Shown here one piece after another: positions 36,922-45,635 of a DNA stretch of 64,000 nucleotides (the stretch's first letter is position 1; the number at the start of each line of letters is the position of its first letter). This stretch comes from Micrococcales bacterium 72-143 (lineage in GTDB: Bacteria; Actinomycetota; Actinomycetes; Actinomycetales; Microbacteriaceae), in the NCBI GenBank assembly GCA_001898835.1, contig MKVM01000001.1, forward strand, positions 736,443 to 800,442. The letters run 5' to 3'. The translations under genes were made by a program, and so were the position numbers. Under the pieces are notes generated by a model. That model was not told the DNA's origin, did not search any database, and saw only the letters and a list, made by a program, of their open reading frames with translations.

Positions 36922-37016
36922 CCCATGTCTCACCACAACCAGTAGGTGCGACAACACGACCGGCACGCCCGCGAACTGTCATCGCGGGGAGTACACCACG
37001 ATGAACAGGACCCTGG

Positions 37017-38372
37017 TCACGCTCCCGTCTGGTAGACGTCCGGGACACCGTCGCCGTCGGCGTCGATCGCGTCGCGTTCGCTGATCTTCCGGTAGCGCCG
37101 GTTCCTCGCCGTCAGCACGATCGCGGCGAGCAGCGCAGCCAGCACCGATGCGGTGAGGATCGCGACCTTCGCGTGGTCGTGCTCGACGCTGCCCGGGGTG
37201 AAGGAGAGTTCGGCGACGAGCAGTGAGACGGTGAACCCGATGCCGGCGAGCAGGCCGACCCCGGCGAGATCCACCCATCTCAGGGCGGGGTCGAGTCGGA
37301 TGCGGGCGACGCGGGTCATCAGCCAGGTCGTGGCGAGGATTCCGACTGGTTTGCCGAGCACCAGCGCGGCGACGATCGCGACCGTGAGCGGATCGGTCAG
37401 CGCCGAGACGAACCCGTCGATGCCGCCGATCGCGACGCCGGCGGAGAAGAACGCGAACACGGGCACCGCGAACCCGGCCGACAGCGGCCGGAAGCGGTAC
37501 TCGAACTGCTCCGCCAACCCCGGACCGGCATCCGGTGCCCGGTCACGAACGCGGTGCAGGACGGGGATCGTGAAGGCCAGCACGACCCCGGCGATGGTCG
37601 CGTGGATGCCGGAGGCGTGCATGAACGCCCACGCGACCATCCCGAGTGGCAGCAGGATCAGCCACGCCGCCGTCGGGTGCAGACCGAAGAACCGACGCGA
37701 CATCTGCGCGATCGCCCCGTAGACGGCGATCGTCACCACCGCCAGGACGAGAGGGACCGGATTGATGGTGTCGGTGTAGAAGATCGCGATGATCCCGATC
37801 GCGATCAGATCGTCCACCACCGCGAGGGTGAGCAGGAAGATCCGCAACGGACTCGGCAGGTGGGAGCCGATGAGCGCGAGGACCGCGACGGCGAACGCGA
37901 TGTCCGTGGCGGTGGGGATCGCCCACCCGTGCCGCAGTCCCGGGTCCTGCCCGGCGAGGACCGTGTAGATCAGGGCAGGGACGGCGACCCCTCCGGCCGC
38001 GGCGGCGATCGGGATGACCGCAGTGCGGAACCGGCGCAAGTCCCCGGCGACGAACTCGCGCTTGAGCTCCAAGCCGACCAGGAAGAAGAAGATCGCCAGC
38101 AGCCCGTCCGCTGCCCACCCGCCGAGGGTGAGGTTCAGGTGCCAGGGTTCGTAGCCGATGCGGAAGTCCCGGAGCGCGAAGTAGCCCTCTGCCCACGGCG
38201 AGTTCGCCCACACCAGGGCGATCACGGCCATGACCACCAGCAGCGCCCCGCCGACGGTCTCCTTGCGCAGGACCTGCCCGATCCGCACCGCCTCGGCATA
38301 GCTGCCGCGGGCAGGGAACAACCGTGGGTTGCGCGCAGGCGGGGAGGCTGGGGAAGGCGAGGTCATTGGCAT
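37017..38372 (-). CDS. nhaA: Na+/H+ antiporter NhaA with acidic C-terminal motif
   Basis: The 451-residue antiporter has about 12 helices and both family signatures: TATDIAFA (Asp157) and the ion-binding Asp pair VVDDLI (187-188). It exports Na+ or Li+ in exchange for protons. The C-terminus ends in DADGDGVPD (437-445), which looks like a calcium-binding thrombospondin-3-type loop and is unusual for NhaA. ATG 38372 is behind GGAG. It diverges from the arsR gene. Confidence 0.92.
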   Translation of the reverse strand: MPMTSPSPASPPARNPRLFPARGSYAEAVRIGQVLRKETVGGALLVVMAVIALVWANSPWAEGYFALRDFRIGYEPWHLNLTLGGWAADGLLAIFFFLVGLELKREFVAGDLRRFRTAVIPIAAAAGGVAVPALIYTVLAGQDPGLRHGWAIPTATDIAFAVAVLALIGSHLPSPLRIFLLTLAVVDDLIAIGIIAIFYTDTINPVPLVLAVVTIAVYGAIAQMSRRFFGLHPTAAWLILLPLGMVAWAFMHASGIHATIAGVVLAFTIPVLHRVRDRAPDAGPGLAEQFEYRFRPLSAGFAVPVFAFFSAGVAIGGIDGFVSALTDPLTVAIVAALVLGKPVGILATTWLMTRVARIRLDPALRWVDLAGVGLLAGIGFTVSLLVAELSFTPGSVEHDHAKVAILTASVLAALLAAIVLTARNRRYRKISERDAIDADGDGVPDVYQTGA

Positions 38373-38551
38373 GCTCCGGGATCGGTCGACAAGGAAACGT
38401 CGACCAGACTTCCCGACACGCCACCCCCAACCCTACCCGCCACCCTTGAGGTCGCCCTCGGCCAGTCAGCCCCGATGTTCCCCTGTGCGCGTGGTCCCGA
38501 CCTCGAGGTTGGCACCTCGCGCCAGTGATGATGTGCAGCAACGACCTAGAC

Positions 38552-38571
38552 AGGCAAGTAGCCACTTGCCT
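38552..38571. promoter_or_regulatory. Operator and promoter of the arsR gene
   Basis: AGGCAAGT-AGCC-ACTTGCCT is a perfect inverted repeat lying between a TAGACA -35 (38547-38552) and a TATAGT -10 (38571-38576). Transcription would start about at the ATG at 38583. It is probably bound by the ArsR protein itself, and because nhaA diverges it could also affect nhaA. Confidence 0.65.
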
Positions 38572-38582
38572 ATAGTCGAGGG

Positions 38583-38864
38583 ATGGGTGATGTCTTCAAG
38601 GCGTTGGCAGACCCGACACGGCGGACGATCCTGGACGAGCTCGCTGAGCGTGATGGGCAGTCGCTGTTCGAGATCTGCTCGCGTCTGGCGATGCGGCACG
38701 GCAGCACGTCGACGCGGCAGGCCATCTCCCAGCACCTGGCCGTCCTGGAAGAGGCTGGTCTGGTCCGCTCGCGCCGGGAAGGGCGGACGAAGATCCATCA
38801 CCTGAACACCGAGCCGCTGCGTTCAATCGTCGACCGCTGGCCACTACACCGACTCAAGGAGTAA
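38583..38864 (+). CDS. ArsR-family autorepressor
   Basis: A 93-residue winged-helix protein (FKALADPTRRTILDEL, TRQAISQHLAVLEEAGLV, GRTKIHHLN). It lacks the metal-binding cysteines of CmtR and matches the SdpR-like subgroup often paired with VOC or SRPBCC genes. The start has a TATAGT -10 six bases upstream, giving a leaderless transcript. It is co-directional with the VOC gene, eight bases away. Confidence 0.85.
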   Translation: MGDVFKALADPTRRTILDELAERDGQSLFEICSRLAMRHGSTSTRQAISQHLAVLEEAGLVRSRREGRTKIHHLNTEPLRSIVDRWPLHRLKE

Positions 38865-38871
38865 GCACATC

Positions 38872-39261
38872 ATGCCCAGGATCAATGTCACGAGCGTGCT
38901 GGTCGACGACCAGGCCAAAGCGCTCACATTCTACACCGACATGCTCGGCTTCGTCGCCAAGACCGACATCCCGCTGGGCGAGCACCGGTGGCTCACCGTC
39001 GTCGGCGCGAACGAGCCCGACGGCGTCGAGCTGCTGCTGGAGCCCGATGCCCATCCCGCCGCGAAAGCGTTCAAGCAGGCACTGGTCGAGGACGGCATCC
39101 CGCTGACGTCCTTTGCCGTCGACGACGTGGCCGCCGTCTATGACGATCTCGTGGCGCGAGGAGTGACATTCAGACAGGCGCCGGTGACGATGGGACCAAT
39201 GGTCACCGTGGTGCTGGATGACACCTGCGGCAATCTGATCCAGCTCACGAGCCCCGCATGA
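38872..39261 (+). CDS. VOC/glyoxalase-bleomycin-resistance family protein
   Basis: This 129-residue protein has two beta-alpha-beta-beta-beta VOC modules (VLVDDQAKALTFYTDMLGF, ELLLEPDAHP, TSFAVDDVAAVYDDLVARGV, LDDTCGNLIQL). VOC proteins bind metals or small ligands; this is probably a dioxygenase- or resistance-type member. The arsR gene upstream likely controls it. Confidence 0.85.
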   Translation: MPRINVTSVLVDDQAKALTFYTDMLGFVAKTDIPLGEHRWLTVVGANEPDGVELLLEPDAHPAAKAFKQALVEDGIPLTSFAVDDVAAVYDDLVARGVTFRQAPVTMGPMVTVVLDDTCGNLIQLTSPA

Positions 39262-39626
39262 GCGTGGAGTCCGCGCCCAACGGGCACGACGATCAGGGCC
39301 GCAAGACCGGGCTGTGGTCTGAGGCGGACCCGCACGGAGGCACAATCACCGGCGAGTACGTCGAAGACGAGCGCCACGGTGTCTGGCGGCACTACTTCGC
39401 GAACGGGACGCTCCGATCCGAGGGCGAGTACCGGCGTGGAGCCTTGCACGGAGCGTGGACCTGGTATCGAGCCAACGGCGGCCTGCTCCAACGCGGCGGC
39501 TTCCTCGAAGACCAGAAGCACGGCCTCTGGGAACGATGGAGCGCCGACGGATCGCCGCTCGATGCGACGCAGTGGGACCGAGGCAAGAAGCTCCGCAGGC
39601 CGGCGTCCCCGGCTTCCAGTTCCTGA
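39258..39626 (+). CDS. MORN/YwqK-like repeat protein
   Basis: The 122-residue protein has about four repeats of a G-x-W-x-x-Y-x-x-x-G pattern (KTGLWSEAD, RHGVWRHYFANG, LHGAWTWYRANGG, KHGLWERWSADG). YwqK-like MORN proteins are known from toxin-antitoxin-like and polymorphic loci; no toxin gene is adjacent. ATG 39258 overlaps the VOC stop by four bases, so it is the last gene of that operon. Confidence 0.75.
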   Translation: MSVESAPNGHDDQGRKTGLWSEADPHGGTITGEYVEDERHGVWRHYFANGTLRSEGEYRRGALHGAWTWYRANGGLLQRGGFLEDQKHGLWERWSADGSPLDATQWDRGKKLRRPASPASSS

Positions 39627-39719
39627 CAATCAACGCGCGACCGGCGCTGAGCACACCACCCCTCGCCTGGTGAGCGCGGATGTTCCTCGAACATCAACCC
39701 CCAGACAGCCTGTAGACAC

Positions 39720-39768
39720 GGTGAGCATTGAAGTTCGTGCGAAAACCGTCGAAAATCGCCGGAACTTC
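39720..39768. repeat. Right-end site of element 2
   Basis: GGTGAGCATTGAAGTTC at 39720-39736 contains the 12-bp repeat GCATTGAAGTTC. Arms GAAGTTC (39730-39736) and GAACTTC (39762-39768) are inverted with 25 bases between them, the same spacing as at 33515-33553. It runs into the virB4 stop codon. Confidence 0.55.
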
Positions 39769-41258
39769 TAGACGTTCCCGGTCATGCGGGTGGCCGTGTT
39801 AAACAGTTCGAGCTCGGCCGGGTGCAGCTGATGCTGCGTGACGTAGGAGTGATCCTTGACTCGCCACAGCCCTTGCCCGGTGCCGAGGGTGGGCAGCAGC
39901 TTCTGCTCGGTGCCGGTCAGCCCGAGGATCTCGCCGGTGACGCCGAGCTGGTCGCTCTCCTGGCGGTAGATGATGCGCGTCTCGGCGTTCGCCAGCAGAG
40001 AGGAGGCCAGGGCGCGCATCGCCGAGCCGCTGTCGCCCACGTTGTCCAGGTCGGTCAGCTTGTGGAACACGAGCGCGTTCGCGATGCCGTAGTGGCGGGC
40101 GAGCCGCCATTGCGCGTCCATGCGGCGAAGCAGCGGCGCATGGGACATGAGCCGCCATGCCTCGTCGTAGATCACCCACCGCTGCCCGCCGTTCGGGTCC
40201 AGCAGCGCGGCCTCCATCCACGCCGAGGAACAGGTCATCAGGACGCTGATGAGGGTGCTGTTCTCGGCGACGCGGGACAGGTCGAGGCTGACCATCGGCA
40301 GCGACGGGTCGAAGCTGACCGTCGAGGGGCCGTCGAACAGCCCGGCGAGGTCGCCGGCGACGAGCCGGCGCAGGGCGTGCCCGGCGAGACGGCCGTCCTC
40401 GGCGAGGCGCCCGTCCGGATCGTCGGCGGCGGCCGGGTTGAGGATGCGGTCGACGACCATCGGCAGGATCGGTGTCTCGGCCGAGCGCACCGCGTCGGCC
40501 AGGGCGATGTCGATCGCGGTGTGCTCCAGCGGGGTCAGCCGCCGGTCCAGCACGGTCTCGGTCAGCGCGCCGATCAGGTCGCGGCGCCGCGCGGCGACCT
40601 GGGTCGCCCATTCGCTGTCGGACACGTCCGAGGGCCGGTGGCCCTCATCGAGCGGGTTGAGCCGGTTGCGCAGCCCGTGCCCGAGCACGATCGCCTTGCC
40701 GCCGACGGCCTCGGCGACGGCGGTGTGCTCTCCTTTGGGGTCGCCCGGCACGTAGACCCTGCGCCCGAAAGCGATCGACCTCGTGTAGAGGGACTTCACG
40801 AGAGAGGACTTGCCCGAGCCGACGATCCCGGCCACGACGATGTTCGGGGCCGTGATGACGCCGCGCGCGTACAAGACCCAAGGGTCGTAGACGAAGCTGC
40901 CGCCGGAGTAGAGATCCTGACCGACGAAGACGCCGGCGGAGCCGAGGCCGCCTTCGGCGAGGAACGGGTACGCCCCGGCGAGAGTCGCAGAGGTGTCCTG
41001 GTGGCGCGGCAGCCGCAGCCGGCCGGGCGTGCGCAGCGCCGCCGGGCCGGCCTCCCCGGCAGGCGGGAGGTAGGTGGTGCGGCGGCGTTCGGCGCGCTCG
41101 GCCTCCCACCGTTGCTGCGCCTGCAGCTTGCGGGCGCGTTGCTGCTCGGCGATCAGCTCCGCGGCGGCCCGCGCACGGGCCTTGCGGTGCTTGCGGCGCT
41201 CGTTCTGCGGCGAGACGAGCACGCTGGTGTGCAGGCGGCCGTCGTCCTGGCCGGTCAC
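39768..41258 (-). CDS. VirB4-like T4SS ATPase (C-terminal motor)
   Basis: The 496-residue ATPase has Walker A GIVGSGKS at 144-151 and Walker B WVIYDEAW near residue 358, followed by the conserved ARHYGIANALVFHKLTDLDN segment. It powers the secretion channel. The N-terminal part of VirB4 appears to be carried by the SCO6880-type protein, as is common in actinobacteria. The TAG stop overlaps the element-2 end site, so its last residues may be supplied by inserted DNA. GTG 41258 overlaps the previous stop. Confidence 0.88.
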   Translation of the reverse strand: MTGQDDGRLHTSVLVSPQNERRKHRKARARAAAELIAEQQRARKLQAQQRWEAERAERRRTTYLPPAGEAGPAALRTPGRLRLPRHQDTSATLAGAYPFLAEGGLGSAGVFVGQDLYSGGSFVYDPWVLYARGVITAPNIVVAGIVGSGKSSLVKSLYTRSIAFGRRVYVPGDPKGEHTAVAEAVGGKAIVLGHGLRNRLNPLDEGHRPSDVSDSEWATQVAARRRDLIGALTETVLDRRLTPLEHTAIDIALADAVRSAETPILPMVVDRILNPAAADDPDGRLAEDGRLAGHALRRLVAGDLAGLFDGPSTVSFDPSLPMVSLDLSRVAENSTLISVLMTCSSAWMEAALLDPNGGQRWVIYDEAWRLMSHAPLLRRMDAQWRLARHYGIANALVFHKLTDLDNVGDSGSAMRALASSLLANAETRIIYRQESDQLGVTGEILGLTGTEQKLLPTLGTGQGLWRVKDHSYVTQHQLHPAELELFNTATRMTGNV

Positions 41259-42049
41259 AGCGCGAGGCCCTGACCGGGCCGGGTGCTCGGCGCGGCAGCA
41301 CCGAACAGGCGCGGGTCGGCCGGCCGCGTCCGCCCGGTCGTCACGACCGGGGCGGGCTCGGCGAGTGCCGGATCCGGCGTGGCGTCATGCGTGCGGAGCA
41401 GGCTGACGTGCCCGAGGGTCGGGTTGTAGGTCAGCGTGTACTCGGCGACCGTGACCGTGCGGTCTAGCGCCCCGGCCGGCGGGGCGTCGTAGACGTACCC
41501 GTTGACCAGGGCCGCGTCGGTCGTCTCCTGCCCATAGTCCCACTGGGCCAGGTGCGCGACGGCCGCGTCGGGGCCGTCGCGGTCGATGAGGGTCAGCACC
41601 TCGTCGGCCTCCTCGCCCTGGAGGAACACGACGCTCACCCATCGCGGCATCGCCTCCGGGGCACGGCTCGGGCCGTCGACGGCGAGCCCGGCCAGGTCGA
41701 CACCGGCCGGCTGCCAGGCGATCCGGGAGGCGTGCTGCGAGGCCAGGTCGAGCCGCACCTGCACCTCGTCGAGCGCGTTCGCGGCGAGGTTGAGCGCGTC
41801 GGCGGCGGCGAGCGCGTAGACCCGGCCGCGGAACGGGTCGCCGTCGTCGGTGCGGGCGAGCTCGTGCGCGTCGACATGGCTGCGGGTGAGCTGGTCGAGC
41901 ACCTGCCGCAGCGACCGGGTGCCGGCGATCAGCTCGCCGAGGACCGGGTAGGTGCTGGTCGGCGGCATGTCCCGCGTGGCGTGCGCGAGGCCGCGCAGCG
42001 CGGCGGCGCTCTCCGCGGCGTCCGCGAGCGGGTCGGTCAGAGTCGGCAT
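41255..42049 (-). CDS. Hypothetical T4SS-module protein
   Basis: The 264-residue protein has a helical first half (TSTYPVLGELIAGTRSLRQVLDQLTRS, ADALNLAANALDEVQVRLDLAS) and a beta-rich second half (EYTLTYNPTLGHVSLLR). No membrane segment or enzyme motif is seen. Its conserved place between SCO6880 and virB4 suggests a role in the channel or in substrate recruitment. Confidence 0.65.
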   Translation of the reverse strand: MPTLTDPLADAAESAAALRGLAHATRDMPPTSTYPVLGELIAGTRSLRQVLDQLTRSHVDAHELARTDDGDPFRGRVYALAAADALNLAANALDEVQVRLDLASQHASRIAWQPAGVDLAGLAVDGPSRAPEAMPRWVSVVFLQGEEADEVLTLIDRDGPDAAVAHLAQWDYGQETTDAALVNGYVYDAPPAGALDRTVTVAEYTLTYNPTLGHVSLLRTHDATPDPALAEPAPVVTTGRTRPADPRLFGAAAPSTRPGQGLAL

Positions 42050-42084
42050 GGTGTTGTCCTCCGGTGGATGGGCTGTCGGAGGAC

Positions 42085-42093
42085 AGGTGCGCG
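42085..42093 (-). promoter_or_regulatory. CGCGCACCT motif, copy 4
   Basis: In the 51-base gap before the gene starting at 42049, 35 bases from its ATG and oriented toward it. Confidence 0.5.
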
Positions 42094-42100
42094 GGGCCGG

Positions 42101-43573
42101 TCAGACGGTGCGGCACAGCGGCAGCGCGGCGGCGGCGAATGCCGCGGCCTGCTGCCCGACCAGGCGGCGCGTTTCGCACGACGCCTGGATCGCGGCCTGC
42201 TCGAGGGCGGACACGGCGCCCTCGAGCTCGTCGAGGGTCGGCGCGGACACGGCGATCAGGCCGGTGTAGCGCAGGATGCCGTGGCCGCTGGTCAGGTCCG
42301 CTTCCTGCTGGAGGACGTCCTCGAACTCGGCGGACTGCTGCGCGTCCTCGATCTGCCCGATCCGCTGGCGCTGGTGCGCGTCGCTGATGTACTCGGTCTT
42401 CTTCTTGCGGATGTCGCGGGCGGCCTGGTCGGAGCGGATCGGGGTGGCGATCAGTGAGAACGCGCGCCGCACGCCCGAGGACAGCAGGATCGGGGCGAGG
42501 AACCCCGGATACACCAGCGACCGGGGCCATTCGGTGATCCACAGCACCGCGTGGAAGGCGGAGTCCGAGTGCAGGTGCTGCCAGCTCTCGGTGAGCGCGA
42601 CAGGACCAGCGGTGGCGAGGTTGCGGCCGAGGTCGCGGTGCCGTTCCAGGGTCGCCGCGACGGCCGGGTCATAGGCCGAGCGCAGCATGACGGCGATCTC
42701 GCCGGGGCCGGCCCACTCCGAAGGGGTCAGGTCCGCGGCACGCAGCGCAGCGGACAGGGTGGTCATCTCCTGGCGCAGCACGGCGGCGGCGCCTTTCATC
42801 CCGCCGCCGGCGGTGCGGATGGCGCGGGTCGCGGCGCGCATGTCGAGGGCGACCGAGAGGGTTGTGGCGTGCCGCTCCCCGGCGGGGCCGGCGCGGTCGA
42901 TGAGCTCGGCGTACACGGTCGAGGTCCATGACCCGTCGGCGCGGCCGTGCTCGGACCACCACTCGGCCAGGCCGCTGCCGGAGTCGGGCAGCGTGCGCTC
43001 CAGCACTTGCACGCGGGCGATCCGCCCTGACCGGCAGCAGGTCGCCAGCACCCGGCCCCAGCCGGTGACGCGGCGCTCCTGCTCGCTGGGGTCCAGCAGC
43101 ACGAACGCGGGATGGGTGACGGTCAGCACCGCGGTCAGGGTCTGGGCGTGCGGGTCGTGGATCATCGCGGCGTCGGTCGCCGGGTCGAGGTACTCCCTCA
43201 GCGGCGCGGCGTCGCCAGGCAGCGCGAGCGTACCGGCTGGGCGGGGCTTGACGATCCGGGCGCGAAACAGCAGCTGCCCGCCCGTGATGCGCGAGACCCA
43301 GCGCAGCGCGATCGGCAGCCACTCGATGAGCTTCCGCCCGCCGACGGGCACCCAGGCCAGCACGGCGCAGAGCAGGCAGATCGGGGCGGCGTAGGCCAGC
43401 AGGATGCCGCCGCCCATGTAGAGGGCGACGACGATCGACAGCGCCGCGATCGCGAGGACGAGCAGTTGCGACAGGGACAGGCCCAGCAGCACGCCGCGGC
43501 GGGTGAGCCGGCTGAACTTCACGGGTTGCAGCTCGGGCTCGTCGCGGTGACCGCCTCGGGTGCGGGATGCCAT
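42101..43573 (-). CDS. SCO6880-family T4SS protein (VirB4 N-terminal partner)
   Basis: The 490-residue protein has two membrane helices near residues 30-72 (LLGLSLSQLLVLAIAALS region) and a long soluble part with PLREYLDPATDAAM. It resembles a PrgI/VirB3-VirB4 N-terminal fusion without the ATPase motifs. It is expected at the inner membrane, in complex with the VirB4 motor. ATG 43573 lies three bases after the trbL stop, whose AAGGAG serves as its ribosome site. Confidence 0.8.
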   Translation of the reverse strand: MASRTRGGHRDEPELQPVKFSRLTRRGVLLGLSLSQLLVLAIAALSIVVALYMGGGILLAYAAPICLLCAVLAWVPVGGRKLIEWLPIALRWVSRITGGQLLFRARIVKPRPAGTLALPGDAAPLREYLDPATDAAMIHDPHAQTLTAVLTVTHPAFVLLDPSEQERRVTGWGRVLATCCRSGRIARVQVLERTLPDSGSGLAEWWSEHGRADGSWTSTVYAELIDRAGPAGERHATTLSVALDMRAATRAIRTAGGGMKGAAAVLRQEMTTLSAALRAADLTPSEWAGPGEIAVMLRSAYDPAVAATLERHRDLGRNLATAGPVALTESWQHLHSDSAFHAVLWITEWPRSLVYPGFLAPILLSSGVRRAFSLIATPIRSDQAARDIRKKKTEYISDAHQRQRIGQIEDAQQSAEFEDVLQQEADLTSGHGILRYTGLIAVSAPTLDELEGAVSALEQAAIQASCETRRLVGQQAAAFAAAALPLCRTV

Positions 43574-43576
43574 GAC

Positions 43577-44992
43577 CTACTCCTTCTTCGCCGGGGGCTG
43601 TGGACGTGCCGGCGGGCCGGGCTGGCGCGGAGGCGGTGACGCGGGAGCGGCCGGCCGAGCCGGCGCGGAGGTCGCCGGAGGGCTGCTCTGCGGTGCGCTG
43701 GGTGTGGTCGGCTCGGCGGCGTCCGCATGCCCGCCGGCTGCGGCGGCGACGGCGTTGCCGGCCTTCGGGCCGGCGGTCGCCGCGGCTCCGGCGACCTTCG
43801 CGCCGATGACCACGGCCGCACCGACCGGCCCTGCGGCGGCGGCCCCGCCGCCGGCCGCCGCTCCAGCTCCGGCTCCGCCTCCTGCGGCAGCCCCGCCACC
43901 AGCGGCGGCCCCGCTCCCTGCGGCGGGTGCAGCACCTCCGGCTGACGCCCCGCCGCCGGCCGCAGCCTGCGGCGCCCCGGTGGACGAGGGCGGCCGGCCG
44001 CTACCGGCGGGGGCGTCGCCGCCGTCGAGGATCTTCTTCGGGGACGCCCCGCCTGCGCCCCCGGTCGGCACGGGCACCGGCCGGTTCATGGCCGACTTCG
44101 CTTCCTGCTCGGCGGACATCGCGTGGTACATGTCGAAGCCGATGAAGCTCACGAACTTATACGTGAGGTACGGCGCGAATGCCGCGACGAACATGAGGAC
44201 GACGCCGGCAATCGGATCGCTGATGGAGGCGAGGTCGAAGTCGATCGGCTGGGAGACCTGAGCAACGGCGACGAGGAACACGACGACGAGGACGAGCTTG
44301 GACAGGATCAGGGCGATCACGAACGTCGCCCACTTGCCGACCCAGCCGCGCGTCGCATCCCACGACGAGCCGGCCAGGGCGACGGGCGCGAACACGATCG
44401 CGACCAGCAGCAGCGCTTTGCGTACGAGCAGGGAGAACCACACGATCGCGGCGGCGGAGATCGCAAGGCCTGCCAGGAAGATGGTGATGATCGCCCCGAC
44501 ACCGGGGGCGGCGATGTTGATGCCGGCCAGCGCCCCGCCGAGCAGGGCGATCCTGCCGCCCATGTCTTCCATCGAGTTGCCGGTGGCCTGGACGATGCCG
44601 ATGCACAGCTGGTCGGTGATCTCCAGCAGCGTCCCGGTCAGAGTGAGGGCGACGAACGATCCGAGGACGGACTTCGCCAGGCCCAGCGCGGCGCGCGGGA
44701 GCGCGCCGGGGTCGCGGCGGATGAGGCCGGTGATGAGTTGGAGGCAGAAGAACACGAGCATGATGAAGATCGCGACGCCGAACAGCAGGTTGTAGACGCC
44801 GATGTACTCGGCGCCGGTGACGTCGACGAGCGTGGTCGTGTCGAACACGGACCACACGGCCTCGAACAGCCACCCCGCGGCGGCGCCCATCGCCTGCGCG
44901 AGCCAGTCGAACGGGGCCGCGACCAGGGAGGCGACGCCTTCGCCGACCGCGTCGCAGACGGAGGAGATAACGGGGACATCGCACACGCTCAT
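43577..44992 (-). CDS. TrbL/VirB6-like T4SS membrane protein with Gly/Ala/Pro tail
   Basis: The 471-residue protein has six or more hydrophobic helices in its first 270 residues (for example IGVYNLLFGVAIFIMLVFF and AGVVLMFVAAFAPYLTYKF), typical of VirB6/TrbL, which forms the inner-membrane part of the channel. From about residue 310 there is a 160-residue tail made almost only of Gly, Ala, Pro and Ser. It ends in PAKKE. The tail may be disordered and cytoplasmic. Confidence 0.82.
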   Translation of the reverse strand: MSVCDVPVISSVCDAVGEGVASLVAAPFDWLAQAMGAAAGWLFEAVWSVFDTTTLVDVTGAEYIGVYNLLFGVAIFIMLVFFCLQLITGLIRRDPGALPRAALGLAKSVLGSFVALTLTGTLLEITDQLCIGIVQATGNSMEDMGGRIALLGGALAGINIAAPGVGAIITIFLAGLAISAAAIVWFSLLVRKALLLVAIVFAPVALAGSSWDATRGWVGKWATFVIALILSKLVLVVVFLVAVAQVSQPIDFDLASISDPIAGVVLMFVAAFAPYLTYKFVSFIGFDMYHAMSAEQEAKSAMNRPVPVPTGGAGGASPKKILDGGDAPAGSGRPPSSTGAPQAAAGGGASAGGAAPAAGSGAAAGGGAAAGGGAGAGAAAGGGAAAAGPVGAAVVIGAKVAGAAATAGPKAGNAVAAAAGGHADAAEPTTPSAPQSSPPATSAPARPAAPASPPPRQPGPPARPQPPAKKE

Positions 44993-45026
44993 GGGCGGCG
45001 CTCCCGGTACGCGCTCGGGCGGCCCG

Positions 45027-45296
45027 TCATACGCTCTGGCCCACGTTCCAGAAGAAGTTGATGAGGGTGACGCTCGCGCCGCAGATGATCGCGGCGCCGC
45101 AGCTGACCAGGACGCCGACCTTGCCGCGGCTGGCGAGGTGCGGGTTGCTGGAGTTCGCGCCGAAGCCCCAGATGATCGCCGAGACGATCAGCGCCAGGAC
45201 GCTGAGGATCAGGCCCACGGTCATGATGGCGCCGACGATGGTGCGCAGCTGCTCGATACCGGGCAGGCCGGTGCCGTTGGGGTCGATGTCGATCAC
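45027..45296 (-). CDS. DUF6112 small membrane protein (pilin-like), copy 1
   Basis: The 89-residue protein has two membrane helices (IVGAIMTVGLILSVLALIVS and a helix near 65-85) and an N-terminal extension. The layout resembles VirB2/TrbC pilin subunits. GTG 45296 is behind AAGGAG. A second family member is encoded immediately upstream in the operon. Confidence 0.72.
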   Translation of the reverse strand: MIDIDPNGTGLPGIEQLRTIVGAIMTVGLILSVLALIVSAIIWGFGANSSNPHLASRGKVGVLVSCGAAIICGASVTLINFFWNVGQSV

Positions 45297-45341
45297 GGTG
45301 GGACTCCTTGACGTTCGCGAGGGGATGGGTTCTCGCGAGTC

Positions 45342-45350
45342 AGGTGCGCG
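45342..45350 (-). promoter_or_regulatory. CGCGCACCT motif, copy 5
   Basis: Between the two DUF6112 genes, 45 bases before the GTG start at 45296. TCGCGA repeats flank it. Confidence 0.5.
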
Positions 45351-45368
45351 GGCCGTCCCGCCGGGGCG

Positions 45369-45635
45369 TCAGAGACCGGAGCCGAGGGCGATGAGCCAGT
45401 TCAGCCACGCGACGCCCGCGCCGGCGAGCGCGGCGGTGCCGAGCGCGACGAGCAGGCCGGTGCGGGCGCGAGTGGCCGTTTGGTAGTTGCCGTGCGAGGA
45501 CGCCAGCGCCCAGGTGATCGCGCAGACGATGAGCATCAGCACGGCAATGACGAGGACGAACATCAGCAGCGCCCCGATGATCTGAGGCAGCTCGACTGCG
45601 CCGCTGGTGGCGCCGAAGTCGGGGAACACGTCCAT
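45369..45635 (-). CDS. DUF6112 small membrane protein (pilin-like), copy 2
   Basis: The 88-residue protein has helices near residues 20-45 and 65-85 (MFVLVIAVLMLIVCAITWAL and LLVALGTAALAGAGVAWL). It resembles copy 1 in size and topology but differs in sequence. Its ATG shares one base with the stop of the hydrolase gene, so translation is coupled. Confidence 0.7.
   Translation of the reverse strand: MDVFPDFGATSGAVELPQIIGALLMFVLVIAVLMLIVCAITWALASSHGNYQTATRARTGLLVALGTAALAGAGVAWLNWLIALGSGL

Larger units (their letters stand above)
33571..39736. mobile_element. Recombinase-trio element 2 (nhaA/arsR cargo)
   Basis: About 6.2 kb between exact 12-bp direct repeats (GCATTGAAGTTC). It contains the second recombinase trio, nhaA, an arsR repressor, a VOC protein and a MORN protein. 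Its right end abuts the 3' end of virB4. Boundaries are inferred. Confidence 0.55.

Noticed and set aside
33535..36966. A 1,143-codon minus-strand frame opposite trio 2
   Set aside because: Composition is typical of antisense translation (many Arg/Val/Gly/Asp, no motifs), and the plus strand encodes three recognised proteins.
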